This document shows, piece by piece, positions 30,181-36,875 of a stretch of DNA of 42,147 bases. The notes beneath the pieces were generated by a model. It was not told the DNA's origin, ran no database searches, and saw only the letters and a list, made by a program, of their open reading frames with translations. The position numbers and the translations under genes were made by a program. Each line of letters opens with the position of its first letter. Position 1 is the stretch's first letter. Source of the stretch: CADCTB01 sp036269435 (GTDB lineage Bacteria; Actinomycetota; Acidimicrobiia; Acidimicrobiales; AC-14); NCBI GenBank assembly GCA_036269435.1, contig DATASA010000182.1, positions 1 through 42,147 on the forward strand. The letters are read 5' to 3'.

Positions 30181-30999
30181 ATGGCCAGGCGTGTAGCCGG
30201 CAACGGGAACGGCAACGGGAACGGGAATGGCAACGGCCACCGGGTGTCCCCGGCCGAGCGTCTCGCCGAGGTCGGCGAGAAGGTCCGCGGCTCGCAGGCG
30301 TGGGCGTCGATCTTCCGCCCCGGCTCGATCTTCCGCAAGGGGTACACGGACAGCCCCAGGAACCGGTCCTACGTGGTGATGAACAGCCTCATCTACCACC
30401 TGCACCCGGTGAAGGTGAAGCGCCACGCGGTGAAGGTCAGCTACACGCTGTGCCTGGGCGGGATTTCGTTCTTCCTGTTCCTGCTCCTCACCGTCACCGG
30501 CATCTTCCTGATGTTCTTCTACCGGCCGACGACGGCCCAGTCCTGGAACGACATCCAGACCCTGGAGACGTCGATCACCTTCGGCCTCCTCGTACGGAAC
30601 ATGCATCGATGGGCCGCGCACCTCATGGTGCTCTCTGTCTTCTTACATATGTCCAGGGTCTTCTACCACGGCGCCTACAAGCCGCCGCGGGAGTTCAACT
30701 GGGTCATCGGCGTCATCCTGCTCACCCTCACCCTGCTGCTCTCCTTCACCGGCTACCTGCTCCCCTGGGACCAGCTGGCCCTCTGGGCGGTCACCGTCGG
30801 TACGAACATGATGGGCTACACGCCCGTCTTCGGCTCCCAGGTCCGCTTCGTGCTCCTCGGCGGTGTGGAGATCGGCGGGCAGACCCTGCTGCGATGGTAC
30901 GTCCTCCATGTACTCATGTTGCCTTTCGTGATCGTGATCTTCATGGCCATCCACTTCTGGCGCGTCCGCAAGGACGGCGGGATCTCGGGACCCCTGTGA
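30181..30999 (+). CDS. Cytochrome b, N-terminal (b6-type) subunit
   Basis: A 272-residue membrane protein with four helices. Haem ligands are His142 and His156 (14 apart) and His243 and His258 (15 apart); the second spacing is the b6f type, not bc1. Cys91 in CLGGIS aligns with b6 Cys35 (CLGGIT), the residue that binds haem c_i. FYRPT after the first helix and GYLLPWDQ also match. Residues 7-19 are a (Gly-Asn) repeat encoded by AACGGG/AACGGC units. An upstream ATG at 30142 with AAGGGC could start an 17-codon ORF overlapping this start. Confidence 0.93.
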   Translation: MARRVAGNGNGNGNGNGNGHRVSPAERLAEVGEKVRGSQAWASIFRPGSIFRKGYTDSPRNRSYVVMNSLIYHLHPVKVKRHAVKVSYTLCLGGISFFLFLLLTVTGIFLMFFYRPTTAQSWNDIQTLETSITFGLLVRNMHRWAAHLMVLSVFLHMSRVFYHGAYKPPREFNWVIGVILLTLTLLLSFTGYLLPWDQLALWAVTVGTNMMGYTPVFGSQVRFVLLGGVEIGGQTLLRWYVLHVLMLPFVIVIFMAIHFWRVRKDGGISGPL

Positions 31000-31004
31000 T
31001 GGAT

Positions 31005-31167
31005 CTCGCCGTCGCTCGCTTCGCTCCGCTCCGGCGAGTTGATCGTGCTCCGACCGGCCGGCGGAGCCGGCCTGTCTTCGCAGTTCCTTCGTGCCGCCAG
31101 CCGGGGGAGGCCGCCTGCGGCGGCGTCCTGCGGCCGGCGGCGATTTCGCCGTCGCTGCGCTCCGGCG
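31005..31167. repeat. Cluster of REP-like palindromes inside the operon
   Basis: The 199-base gap between the two cytochrome b genes holds several hairpins: CTCGCCG/CGGCGAG (31005-31038), GGCCGGC-GGA-GCCGGCC (31056-31072), GCCGCC-TGC-GGCGGC (31110-31124) and CGCCG/CGGCG (31147-31167). TCGCCGTCGCT and GCTCCGGCG occur at both ends (31006 and 31146), so the unit is duplicated. No ORF is supported. This resembles dispersed intergenic REP elements of high-GC bacteria and may stabilise or attenuate the mRNA. Confidence 0.65.
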
Positions 31168-31198
31168 GACGCCGGCAGCCGGCGGGTCGGGAGGTCTG

Positions 31199-31978
31199 AT
31201 GGTTGACGTTCCGGAACACCTGCTGAAGCGGTCGGCGGAGCGGCGGGCTGCGCTCGGCGCGCCGCCGGCGGGCGGAGGGGCCCCACCGCCTCCGACCGGT
31301 GGTGGCGGCGGCGGCGAGGCCGCGGCGGCGGACGACGGCGACAAGATCCCCGCCGGGCTGCTGGCCCGGAGCGCGGCGGCCAAGGCGGCCGCGGGTGGAG
31401 GTGGCGGCGCGGCCGCTCCGGCCACCACTGCGGCGGCCACGTCGGTCGCCACCGCCCCTGCCCCGGTGGCCAAGGGCCCGGAGGGCCACACCCAGCGGCT
31501 GCTGACCGTCGTCAAGGCCGGCTCCATCCAGGACGTCAAGGCCACCCCCACCGACAAGGTCCACACCTGGCCCCACCTGCTGGTCGGCGAGTTCATCGCC
31601 TGCCTGGCGGTGAGCGCCTTCCTGCTCGTCTTCTCGGCCATGGTGAACGCCCCGTTCCTGGCCGCGGCCAACTTCAACTTCACGCCGAACCCCTCCAAGG
31701 CGCCCTGGTACTTCCTCGGGCTCCAGGAGCTCCTCACGATGTTCCACCCGATGGTCGCCGGCGTGACCATCCCGGGCATCGGCATCTTCGCCCTCATGCT
31801 GGCGCCCTACATCGACAAGAACCCGAGCCAGCACCCCGAGGACCGCAAGTTCGCGGTCGCCCTGTTCACGCTGTTCATCATGTTCTGGGCCGTTCTCGTC
31901 ATCATCGGCACGCTCTTCCGGGGACCTGGCTTCAACTTCACCTTCCCCTGGCGTGACGGCATCTTCTTCGACCTGTAA
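31199..31978 (+). CDS. Cytochrome b, C-terminal (subunit IV-type) protein
   Basis: A 259-residue protein. GGAGG four bases before the ATG fixes the start. The first 95 residues are low-complexity with two copies of a motif: VPEHLLKRSAERRAALG (4-20) and IPAGLLARSAAAKAAAG (50-66). From about 115 there are three membrane helices. The quinol-site motif reads APWYFLGLQE (168-177), where most bc and b6f complexes have PEWY. RGPGFNFTFPW closes the protein. It pairs with the b6-type subunit to form the full cytochrome b. Confidence 0.9.
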   Translation: MVDVPEHLLKRSAERRAALGAPPAGGGAPPPPTGGGGGGEAAAADDGDKIPAGLLARSAAAKAAAGGGGGAAAPATTAAATSVATAPAPVAKGPEGHTQRLLTVVKAGSIQDVKATPTDKVHTWPHLLVGEFIACLAVSAFLLVFSAMVNAPFLAAANFNFTPNPSKAPWYFLGLQELLTMFHPMVAGVTIPGIGIFALMLAPYIDKNPSQHPEDRKFAVALFTLFIMFWAVLVIIGTLFRGPGFNFTFPWRDGIFFDL

Positions 31979-32004
31979 GCCAGCCGGATTTCTAGGAGCA
32001 CTTG

Positions 32005-32880
32005 TTGGACAACAGCACCATCTTCCTGCTGGCCGTGGTGGGCCTGCTCGGCCTGATGTTCGTCTTCCTGTTCGCCACGGCCCGCCGTCGCGATGCGCAG
32101 CGCGCCCTCGAGCAGGCTCCCGCGGTCACCGCCGACGACGGGGCCTCGCCGGTGCACCTGCCCGTGCCGGTCGGCCACGTGTCCGCCTCCGGCCGGGAGC
32201 TGGAGCGCACCGTCGCCCTGGAGCGCAGGGGCGCCCAGATCGCCCCTCCTGCCGACGCACCGCCGCCGGCCCTGCCGGCGCCGCCGGACGAGGAGGCTCT
32301 CGGCGTCACCCGCCGCCAGGTCCTGAACCGGGGCATCGTCACCACCATGGCCCTGACGGTCGGGGGCTTCGGCGCCGCCTGCGTCGGCATGCTGTGGCCG
32401 ATTCTCTCCGGCGGTTTCGGCTCGAAGATCCGCGTCGGGAAGTTCGACGACATCATGCAGCAGATCAACGACAAGAAGGAGCCGTTCTACCTGGCGTCCG
32501 GGCGGCTCTACATCAACCCGTACCCGCCCGAGGACGCGACGAAGGCCAAGAAGATCGTCGCCTACTCCGCCGTGCTCCCCGGCTATCAGGCCGGGGTCGT
32601 CGCCCTGTACCAGAAGTGCGTCCACCTGGGCTGCAGAGTCCCGTGGTGCAAGACCTCGCAGTGGTTCGAGTGCCCCTGCCACGGCTCCCAGTACAACCGG
32701 GTCGGCGAGAAGAAGGGCGGCCCCGCGCCCCGTGGCCTCGACCGCTTCGTCGCCACCGTGGACGGCGGCATCATCAACGTCGACACCAAGACGGTGATCC
32801 CCGGGCCGCCGATCGGGACCAACACCACCGGACAAGAGGCCGAAGGCCCGCACTGCATCGGTCAGGCGTCCGAGAAGTAA
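32005..32880 (+). CDS. Rieske iron-sulfur protein
   Basis: A 291-residue protein from the TTG at 32005 (AGGAG six bases upstream; TTG at 32002 is also possible). Helix 1 spans about 5-24. After a 70-residue Pro/Ala linker, TRRQVLN precedes a second helix (110-134), which looks Tat-like. The [2Fe-2S] ligands are Cys205, His207, Cys223 and His226 (CVHLGC, CPCHGS), and Cys210 and Cys225 can form the usual disulfide. The C-terminal GPPIGTNTTG is short. It is the high-potential electron acceptor of the quinol oxidase site. Confidence 0.95.
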   Translation: MDNSTIFLLAVVGLLGLMFVFLFATARRRDAQRALEQAPAVTADDGASPVHLPVPVGHVSASGRELERTVALERRGAQIAPPADAPPPALPAPPDEEALGVTRRQVLNRGIVTTMALTVGGFGAACVGMLWPILSGGFGSKIRVGKFDDIMQQINDKKEPFYLASGRLYINPYPPEDATKAKKIVAYSAVLPGYQAGVVALYQKCVHLGCRVPWCKTSQWFECPCHGSQYNRVGEKKGGPAPRGLDRFVATVDGGIINVDTKTVIPGPPIGTNTTGQEAEGPHCIGQASEK

Positions 32881-32881
32881 T

Positions 32882-33889
32882 TTGACCCCCCTTCTCGCGG
32901 TGTCCCAACAACAGCGGATCGGCCTCGTCGTCGTGGTCGTCATGACCATCGGCTGGTTCATCTACCTCCTCAGCTCGGCCAGGCGCACCTACGAGCCCGG
33001 CGTCGAGCTCACGACCGCGCCCAATCGCAAGCCCTACTTCGACGACGAGGGCCTCGAGGGCCGGCGGCTGACCAAGTACCTCTGGTGGGCGTTCGCCATG
33101 CTGGCCATCTCGGCCGTCGGCCTGCCAATCTACTGGGTGCGCGAGCCGTTCCGCCAGAAGGGCGCCGGCCTCGACCGCGGCGTGAAGTACTTCGACCAGC
33201 AGTCGGTCCTCCGGGGCGAGGAGTACTTCCAGGCGACCCCGGGCGATCCCCCCACCCCCCGCGAGCCCCACTACGGCTGCGAGACCTGCCACGGCAAGAA
33301 GGGCATCGGCGGGTCGGCCACGTTCACCCTCACCGACCCGGCCAACCCGTCGGCCCCGGCGCGGCAGGTGACGTGGACGGCGCCCGCCCTCAACACCGTG
33401 ATGCTCCGGTTCCGTCCCGAGGAGGTGCTGTTCGTGCTCACCTACGGGCGGGCCGGCACACCGATGCCCCCCTGGGGCGTCAACGGCGGCGGCGCCCTCG
33501 ACGACCAGCAGCTCCAGGACCTCATCAACTACCTGACGAGCATCCAGCTCGATCCCAAAGACGTGAAGCAGGCCAACGTGGACCAGTACGGCACGACCGA
33601 CGGGGCCAAGCTGTTCGACGCCTTCTGCGCCCGCTGCCACACCCAGGGCTACTCCTACGGTGAGCCGTCCGTCCCCGGCGGCGGGGCGTACGGGCCCGAC
33701 CTGACCGGCGGGGCCACCCTGCGCCAGTTCCCGACCGTCGCCCAACAGATCAGCTGGGTCACCGACACGGTCGAGATCGGCAAGCAGTACGGCCAGCGGG
33801 GCATCAGCTCCGGTCGCATGCCTCACTTCGGCAACATGCTGACCGAGGACCAGATCAGCGCCATCGTCGCGTACGAACGGACGCTGTGA
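32882..33889 (+). CDS. Dihaem cytochrome c subunit of the bc complex
   Basis: A 335-residue protein with two N-terminal membrane helices (about 13-31 and 66-85) and two class I cytochrome c domains. CETCH (133-137) pairs with a Met in GTPMPPWG; CARCH (249-253) pairs with a Met in SGRMPHFG. TTG at 32882 directly follows the Rieske stop; a GTG at 32900 is an alternative. It replaces the single-haem cytochrome c1 and resembles the CC subunit of actinobacterial supercomplexes in haem number, but the double helix at the N-terminus differs. Confidence 0.92.
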   Translation: MTPLLAVSQQQRIGLVVVVVMTIGWFIYLLSSARRTYEPGVELTTAPNRKPYFDDEGLEGRRLTKYLWWAFAMLAISAVGLPIYWVREPFRQKGAGLDRGVKYFDQQSVLRGEEYFQATPGDPPTPREPHYGCETCHGKKGIGGSATFTLTDPANPSAPARQVTWTAPALNTVMLRFRPEEVLFVLTYGRAGTPMPPWGVNGGGALDDQQLQDLINYLTSIQLDPKDVKQANVDQYGTTDGAKLFDAFCARCHTQGYSYGEPSVPGGGAYGPDLTGGATLRQFPTVAQQISWVTDTVEIGKQYGQRGISSGRMPHFGNMLTEDQISAIVAYERTL

Positions 33890-34650
33890 CCGCCCACAGC
33901 CTCTTTCTCGCCCTGACGTGGGACCCCCAGGTCCGAGGCGGGCTGTACGTCTTCATCGCCGTAACCATCCTGTGCGGGTCCTGCTTCCTGCTCCTCAGCA
34001 CCAACCTGGGCGCCCGACTCGGCTTTCAGGTCGCGGCCGCCGGCCTCACCGGCTTCCTGACCATCATCGGCAGCGTCTGGTGGGTGTACGGCATCGGCCC
34101 CAAGGGCCAGCCCCCGACCTGGCAGCCGCAGAGCGTGGTCGCCGGCGATCTCGGCCAGGGCGGCACCGGCATCCTGGCCGGGTTCCCGAACGGCTGGGGC
34201 AAGCTCGACAAGGCCGCGCCCGAGGTCGCCGACGCGTTGCCGGTGGCCGAGGCCGCGCTGACGGCGACCACCCCCGGGGTTCCGGCCCCGTACAAGTCGT
34301 CCGCGGACTTCCTGCCCATCGGCGCCTTCAACCGGGGCGGGGCGACGTACGGCCCCTTCGGGATCTTCAACTTCCGGCCCCTCAACCTGTTCCACCGCCC
34401 CCACTACCTCATCATCCAGGTCCAGGGGGTGGTCCAGCAGGTGGCGGTCGCCGGTGCGGCGCCGCCCAAGCCGACAGTGGATCCGAACGCCCAGACCTAC
34501 GCGGTGGTCATGATCCGCAACCTGGGCAGCCAGCGGCTGAACCCGGCCGTGTTCACCATCGCCGCCGGCCTGTTCTTCGGGCTGCTGGTGTACCAGCTGC
34601 ACACCCGCGACAAGGAGCTGATGGCCCTCCAGGCCAAGGCCAGGCAGTAG
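33886..34650 (+). CDS. Membrane protein of the cytochrome bc operon, unknown
   Basis: A 254-residue protein. Two helices lie near the N-terminus (GGLYVFIAVTILCGSCFLLL, VAAAGLTGFLTIIGSVWWVYG), then an outer loop of about 140 residues (AGFPNGWGKL, FNFRPLNLFHRPHYLIIQVQG), then one helix (FTIAAGLFFGLLVYQLHTRD). No haem or metal motif is seen. GTGA overlap with the cytochrome c gene implies coupled synthesis, so it is probably a structural subunit of the same complex. I do not recognise its family. Confidence 0.82.
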   Translation: MTAHSLFLALTWDPQVRGGLYVFIAVTILCGSCFLLLSTNLGARLGFQVAAAGLTGFLTIIGSVWWVYGIGPKGQPPTWQPQSVVAGDLGQGGTGILAGFPNGWGKLDKAAPEVADALPVAEAALTATTPGVPAPYKSSADFLPIGAFNRGGATYGPFGIFNFRPLNLFHRPHYLIIQVQGVVQQVAVAGAAPPKPTVDPNAQTYAVVMIRNLGSQRLNPAVFTIAAGLFFGLLVYQLHTRDKELMALQAKARQ

Positions 34651-34667
34651 GCTGGGGCCAGATTTCG

Positions 34668-35126
34668 ATGGCCCAGTACCTCCCCCTCCTGGCGATCCTG
34701 ATCCTGGCGAGCCTCTTCGCCGGGTTGTCGATCGTCGCGTCGAAGATCCTGGGCCCGAAGCGGCCGACCGACGCCAAGTCCGCCCCCTACGAGTGCGGCA
34801 TCGTCCCGGACAACGAGCCGGCGGAGCGCTTCCCCGTCCGCTTCTACCTGGTGGCGATGATCTTCATCGTCTTCGACATCGAGATCATCTTCCTGTACCC
34901 GTGGGCGGTGATCTTCCGGCGTCTGGGCGCCTTCGGGCTCTGGGAGATGGTCCTGTTCGCCATCACCGTGTTCGTGTCGTTCATCTATCTCATCGGCAAC
35001 GGCGCCCTGAACTGGGGCCCGGTCAAGCTGACGAACCCGCTGACCGATGCCCGGCGCACCACCGAGTCCACCGTGCGCCGGGTCGGCTCCGAAGGCCGTC
35101 CACCGGTGGAGCAGGGGGCGGCCTGA
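34668..35126 (+). CDS. nuoA: NADH-quinone oxidoreductase subunit A
   Basis: A 152-residue protein with three helices. Conserved elements are APYECGI, RFPVRFYLVAMIFIVFDIEIIFLYPW and the final helix. About 40 residues of charged tail (TDARRTTESTVRRVGSEG) extend past the usual end. NuoA is a membrane subunit near the quinone chamber of complex I. It lies 17 bases after the membrane-protein gene and overlaps nuoB (TGATG). Confidence 0.97.
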   Translation: MAQYLPLLAILILASLFAGLSIVASKILGPKRPTDAKSAPYECGIVPDNEPAERFPVRFYLVAMIFIVFDIEIIFLYPWAVIFRRLGAFGLWEMVLFAITVFVSFIYLIGNGALNWGPVKLTNPLTDARRTTESTVRRVGSEGRPPVEQGAA

Positions 35127-35674
35127 TGGGCCTCGAGGACCTGAACCACAACTTCCTCACCGGCTCCATCGAGGACCTGGTGAAGTGGGCCAGGCGCAAC
35201 AGCATGTGGCCGGCCACGTTCGGCCTGGCCTGCTGCGCCATCGAGATGATGGCCACCGGCGCCGCCCACTTCGACCTGGCCCGCTTCGGCATGGAGGTGT
35301 TCCGGGCGTCGCCCCGCCAGGCCGACCTGATGATCGTCGCCGGCCGGGTCTCGCAGAAGATGGCCCCCGTCCTCCGCCAGGTCTACGACCAGATGATGGA
35401 GCCCAAGTGGGTGCTGTCCATGGGCGTCTGCGCCTCCAGCGGCGGCATGTTCAACAACTACGCCATCGTCCAGGGCGTCGACCAGATCGTCCCGGTCGAC
35501 GTGTACACGCCCGGCTGCCCTCCGGGGCCCGAGACCCTGATGCACGGCATCCTGACCCTGCACGAGATGGTGCGGACCGGCGAGATCACCCGGCGCCGGG
35601 CCGAGCGCGGCGGCGGTGCCGGCGTAGAGCTGCACCAGCCCCGGCCCCGCGTCGCCATCGGCACGCCGCACTAG
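35126..35674 (+). CDS. nuoB: NADH-quinone oxidoreductase subunit B
   Basis: A 182-residue protein that carries the terminal N2 [4Fe-4S] cluster. The ligands are the tandem Cys pair in GLACCAIEMM, Cys in MGVCASSGG and Cys in TPGCPPGPE. The C-terminus is slightly long. It is followed not by nuoC but, 16 bases on, by the end of an opposing gene, so the remaining complex I genes are elsewhere or lost. Confidence 0.97.
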   Translation: MGLEDLNHNFLTGSIEDLVKWARRNSMWPATFGLACCAIEMMATGAAHFDLARFGMEVFRASPRQADLMIVAGRVSQKMAPVLRQVYDQMMEPKWVLSMGVCASSGGMFNNYAIVQGVDQIVPVDVYTPGCPPGPETLMHGILTLHEMVRTGEITRRRAERGGGAGVELHQPRPRVAIGTPH

Positions 35675-35690
35675 TAGCGGCCAGCGCCCG

Positions 35691-36875
35691 TTACCCGCCC
35701 AGGGCGATGTCGCGGGCCGCGGCCCACGCGGCGACGTCGCCCCGTTCGATGGCGACGGCCATCAGCTCGGGGAACAGGTCGGGCGAGCAGGCGAAGGCGG
35801 GGATGCCCAGGGCGGCCAGGGCGGTGGCGTTGTCGTGGTCGTACGCCGGGGCCCCGTCGTCGCTCAGGGCGAGGAGGGCCACCACCTGCACCCCGGCGCC
35901 GACCAGGCCGGCCGCCCGCTCCAGCATCTCGTGGCGGGACCCGCCCTCGACCAGGTCGCTGATCAGGACGAGCACGGTGTCCGCGGGCCGGGTCAGGGTC
36001 GACTGGCAGTAGGCGAGGGCCTGGTTGATGTCGGTGCCCCCACCGAGCTGGGTGGCGAACAGCAGGTCGACAGGGTCGTCGAGGTGGGCGGTGAGGTCGA
36101 CGACGGACGTGTCGAACACGACGAGCTGGGTCCGCACCGCCCGCAGGCCGGCCAGCACCGCGGCGAAGACGCCGGCGAAGACCACCGACGCGGCCATCGA
36201 CCCGCTCTGGTCGACGCACAGCACGATGTCGCGCTGGATCGCCTGCTGGCGGCGGCCGTAGCCGATCAGGGTCTCGGGGACAACGGTGTGAAGGTCGGGC
36301 TGCCAGTGGCGCAGGTTGGCCCGGACCGTCTTGTCCCAGTCGATCTCGTTGTGGCGGGGCCGGCGGGTTCGCGCCGCCCGGTCGAGGGCACCCGACACCG
36401 CCTGGCGGGTGCGCTGGGCCAGCCGGCGCTCGAGGGCCTCGACGACCCGGAGGACGACCAGCCGCGCCGTGTGCCGGGTCTCCTCCGGGAGCACCGCGTT
36501 GAGGGGGAGCAGGGTCGAGACGAGGTGGACGTCGGGCTCCACCGCCTCCAGGACCTCGGGCTCGAGCAGGAGCCGTCGCAGGTGCAGCCGCTCGATGGCG
36601 TCCTGCTGCAGCACCCGGACCACCGTCGACGGGAAGTACGTGCGGATGTCGCCCAACCACCGGGCCACGCGCGGCGCCGACGACTCGAGCCCGCCGGCCC
36701 GCGGCCCGCCGGTTCCGCTCGCATCGCCGCCGAGGCCGGCGCCCGGCTCGTACAGGGCGGCCAGCGCCGCGTCCATGGCGGCATCGGCGCCGGTCAGGTG
36801 GCCGGCGCCGTCGGGGCTCTCGGCCGCGCCGCCGAGCACCATCCGCCACCGTCGGGCCCGGTCGTCGTCGGTCAT
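35691..36875 (-). CDS. VWA-domain protein of the MoxR-associated set
   Basis: A 394-residue protein. The N-terminal 210 residues are helical, with conserved WLGDIRTYFPSTVVRVLQQDAIERL and NEIDWDKTVRANLRHW. The von Willebrand A domain has a full MIDAS: DQSGS (Asp222, Ser224, Ser226), Thr in GGGTDINQAL and Asp in LISDLVEGG. It resembles the VWA partner of YehL-type MoxR ATPases. MoxR/VWA pairs act as chaperone-like or metal-insertion machines. ATG overlaps the DUF5682 stop (ATGA). It converges with nuoB. Confidence 0.88.
   Translation of the reverse strand: MTDDDRARRWRMVLGGAAESPDGAGHLTGADAAMDAALAALYEPGAGLGGDASGTGGPRAGGLESSAPRVARWLGDIRTYFPSTVVRVLQQDAIERLHLRRLLLEPEVLEAVEPDVHLVSTLLPLNAVLPEETRHTARLVVLRVVEALERRLAQRTRQAVSGALDRAARTRRPRHNEIDWDKTVRANLRHWQPDLHTVVPETLIGYGRRQQAIQRDIVLCVDQSGSMAASVVFAGVFAAVLAGLRAVRTQLVVFDTSVVDLTAHLDDPVDLLFATQLGGGTDINQALAYCQSTLTRPADTVLVLISDLVEGGSRHEMLERAAGLVGAGVQVVALLALSDDGAPAYDHDNATALAALGIPAFACSPDLFPELMAVAIERGDVAAWAAARDIALGG

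Noticed and set aside
30142..30195. Short upstream ORF before the b6-type gene with AAGGGC ribosome-binding site
   Set aside because: Only 17 codons, no recognisable feature, and overlapping the real start in another frame; possible but unsupported.
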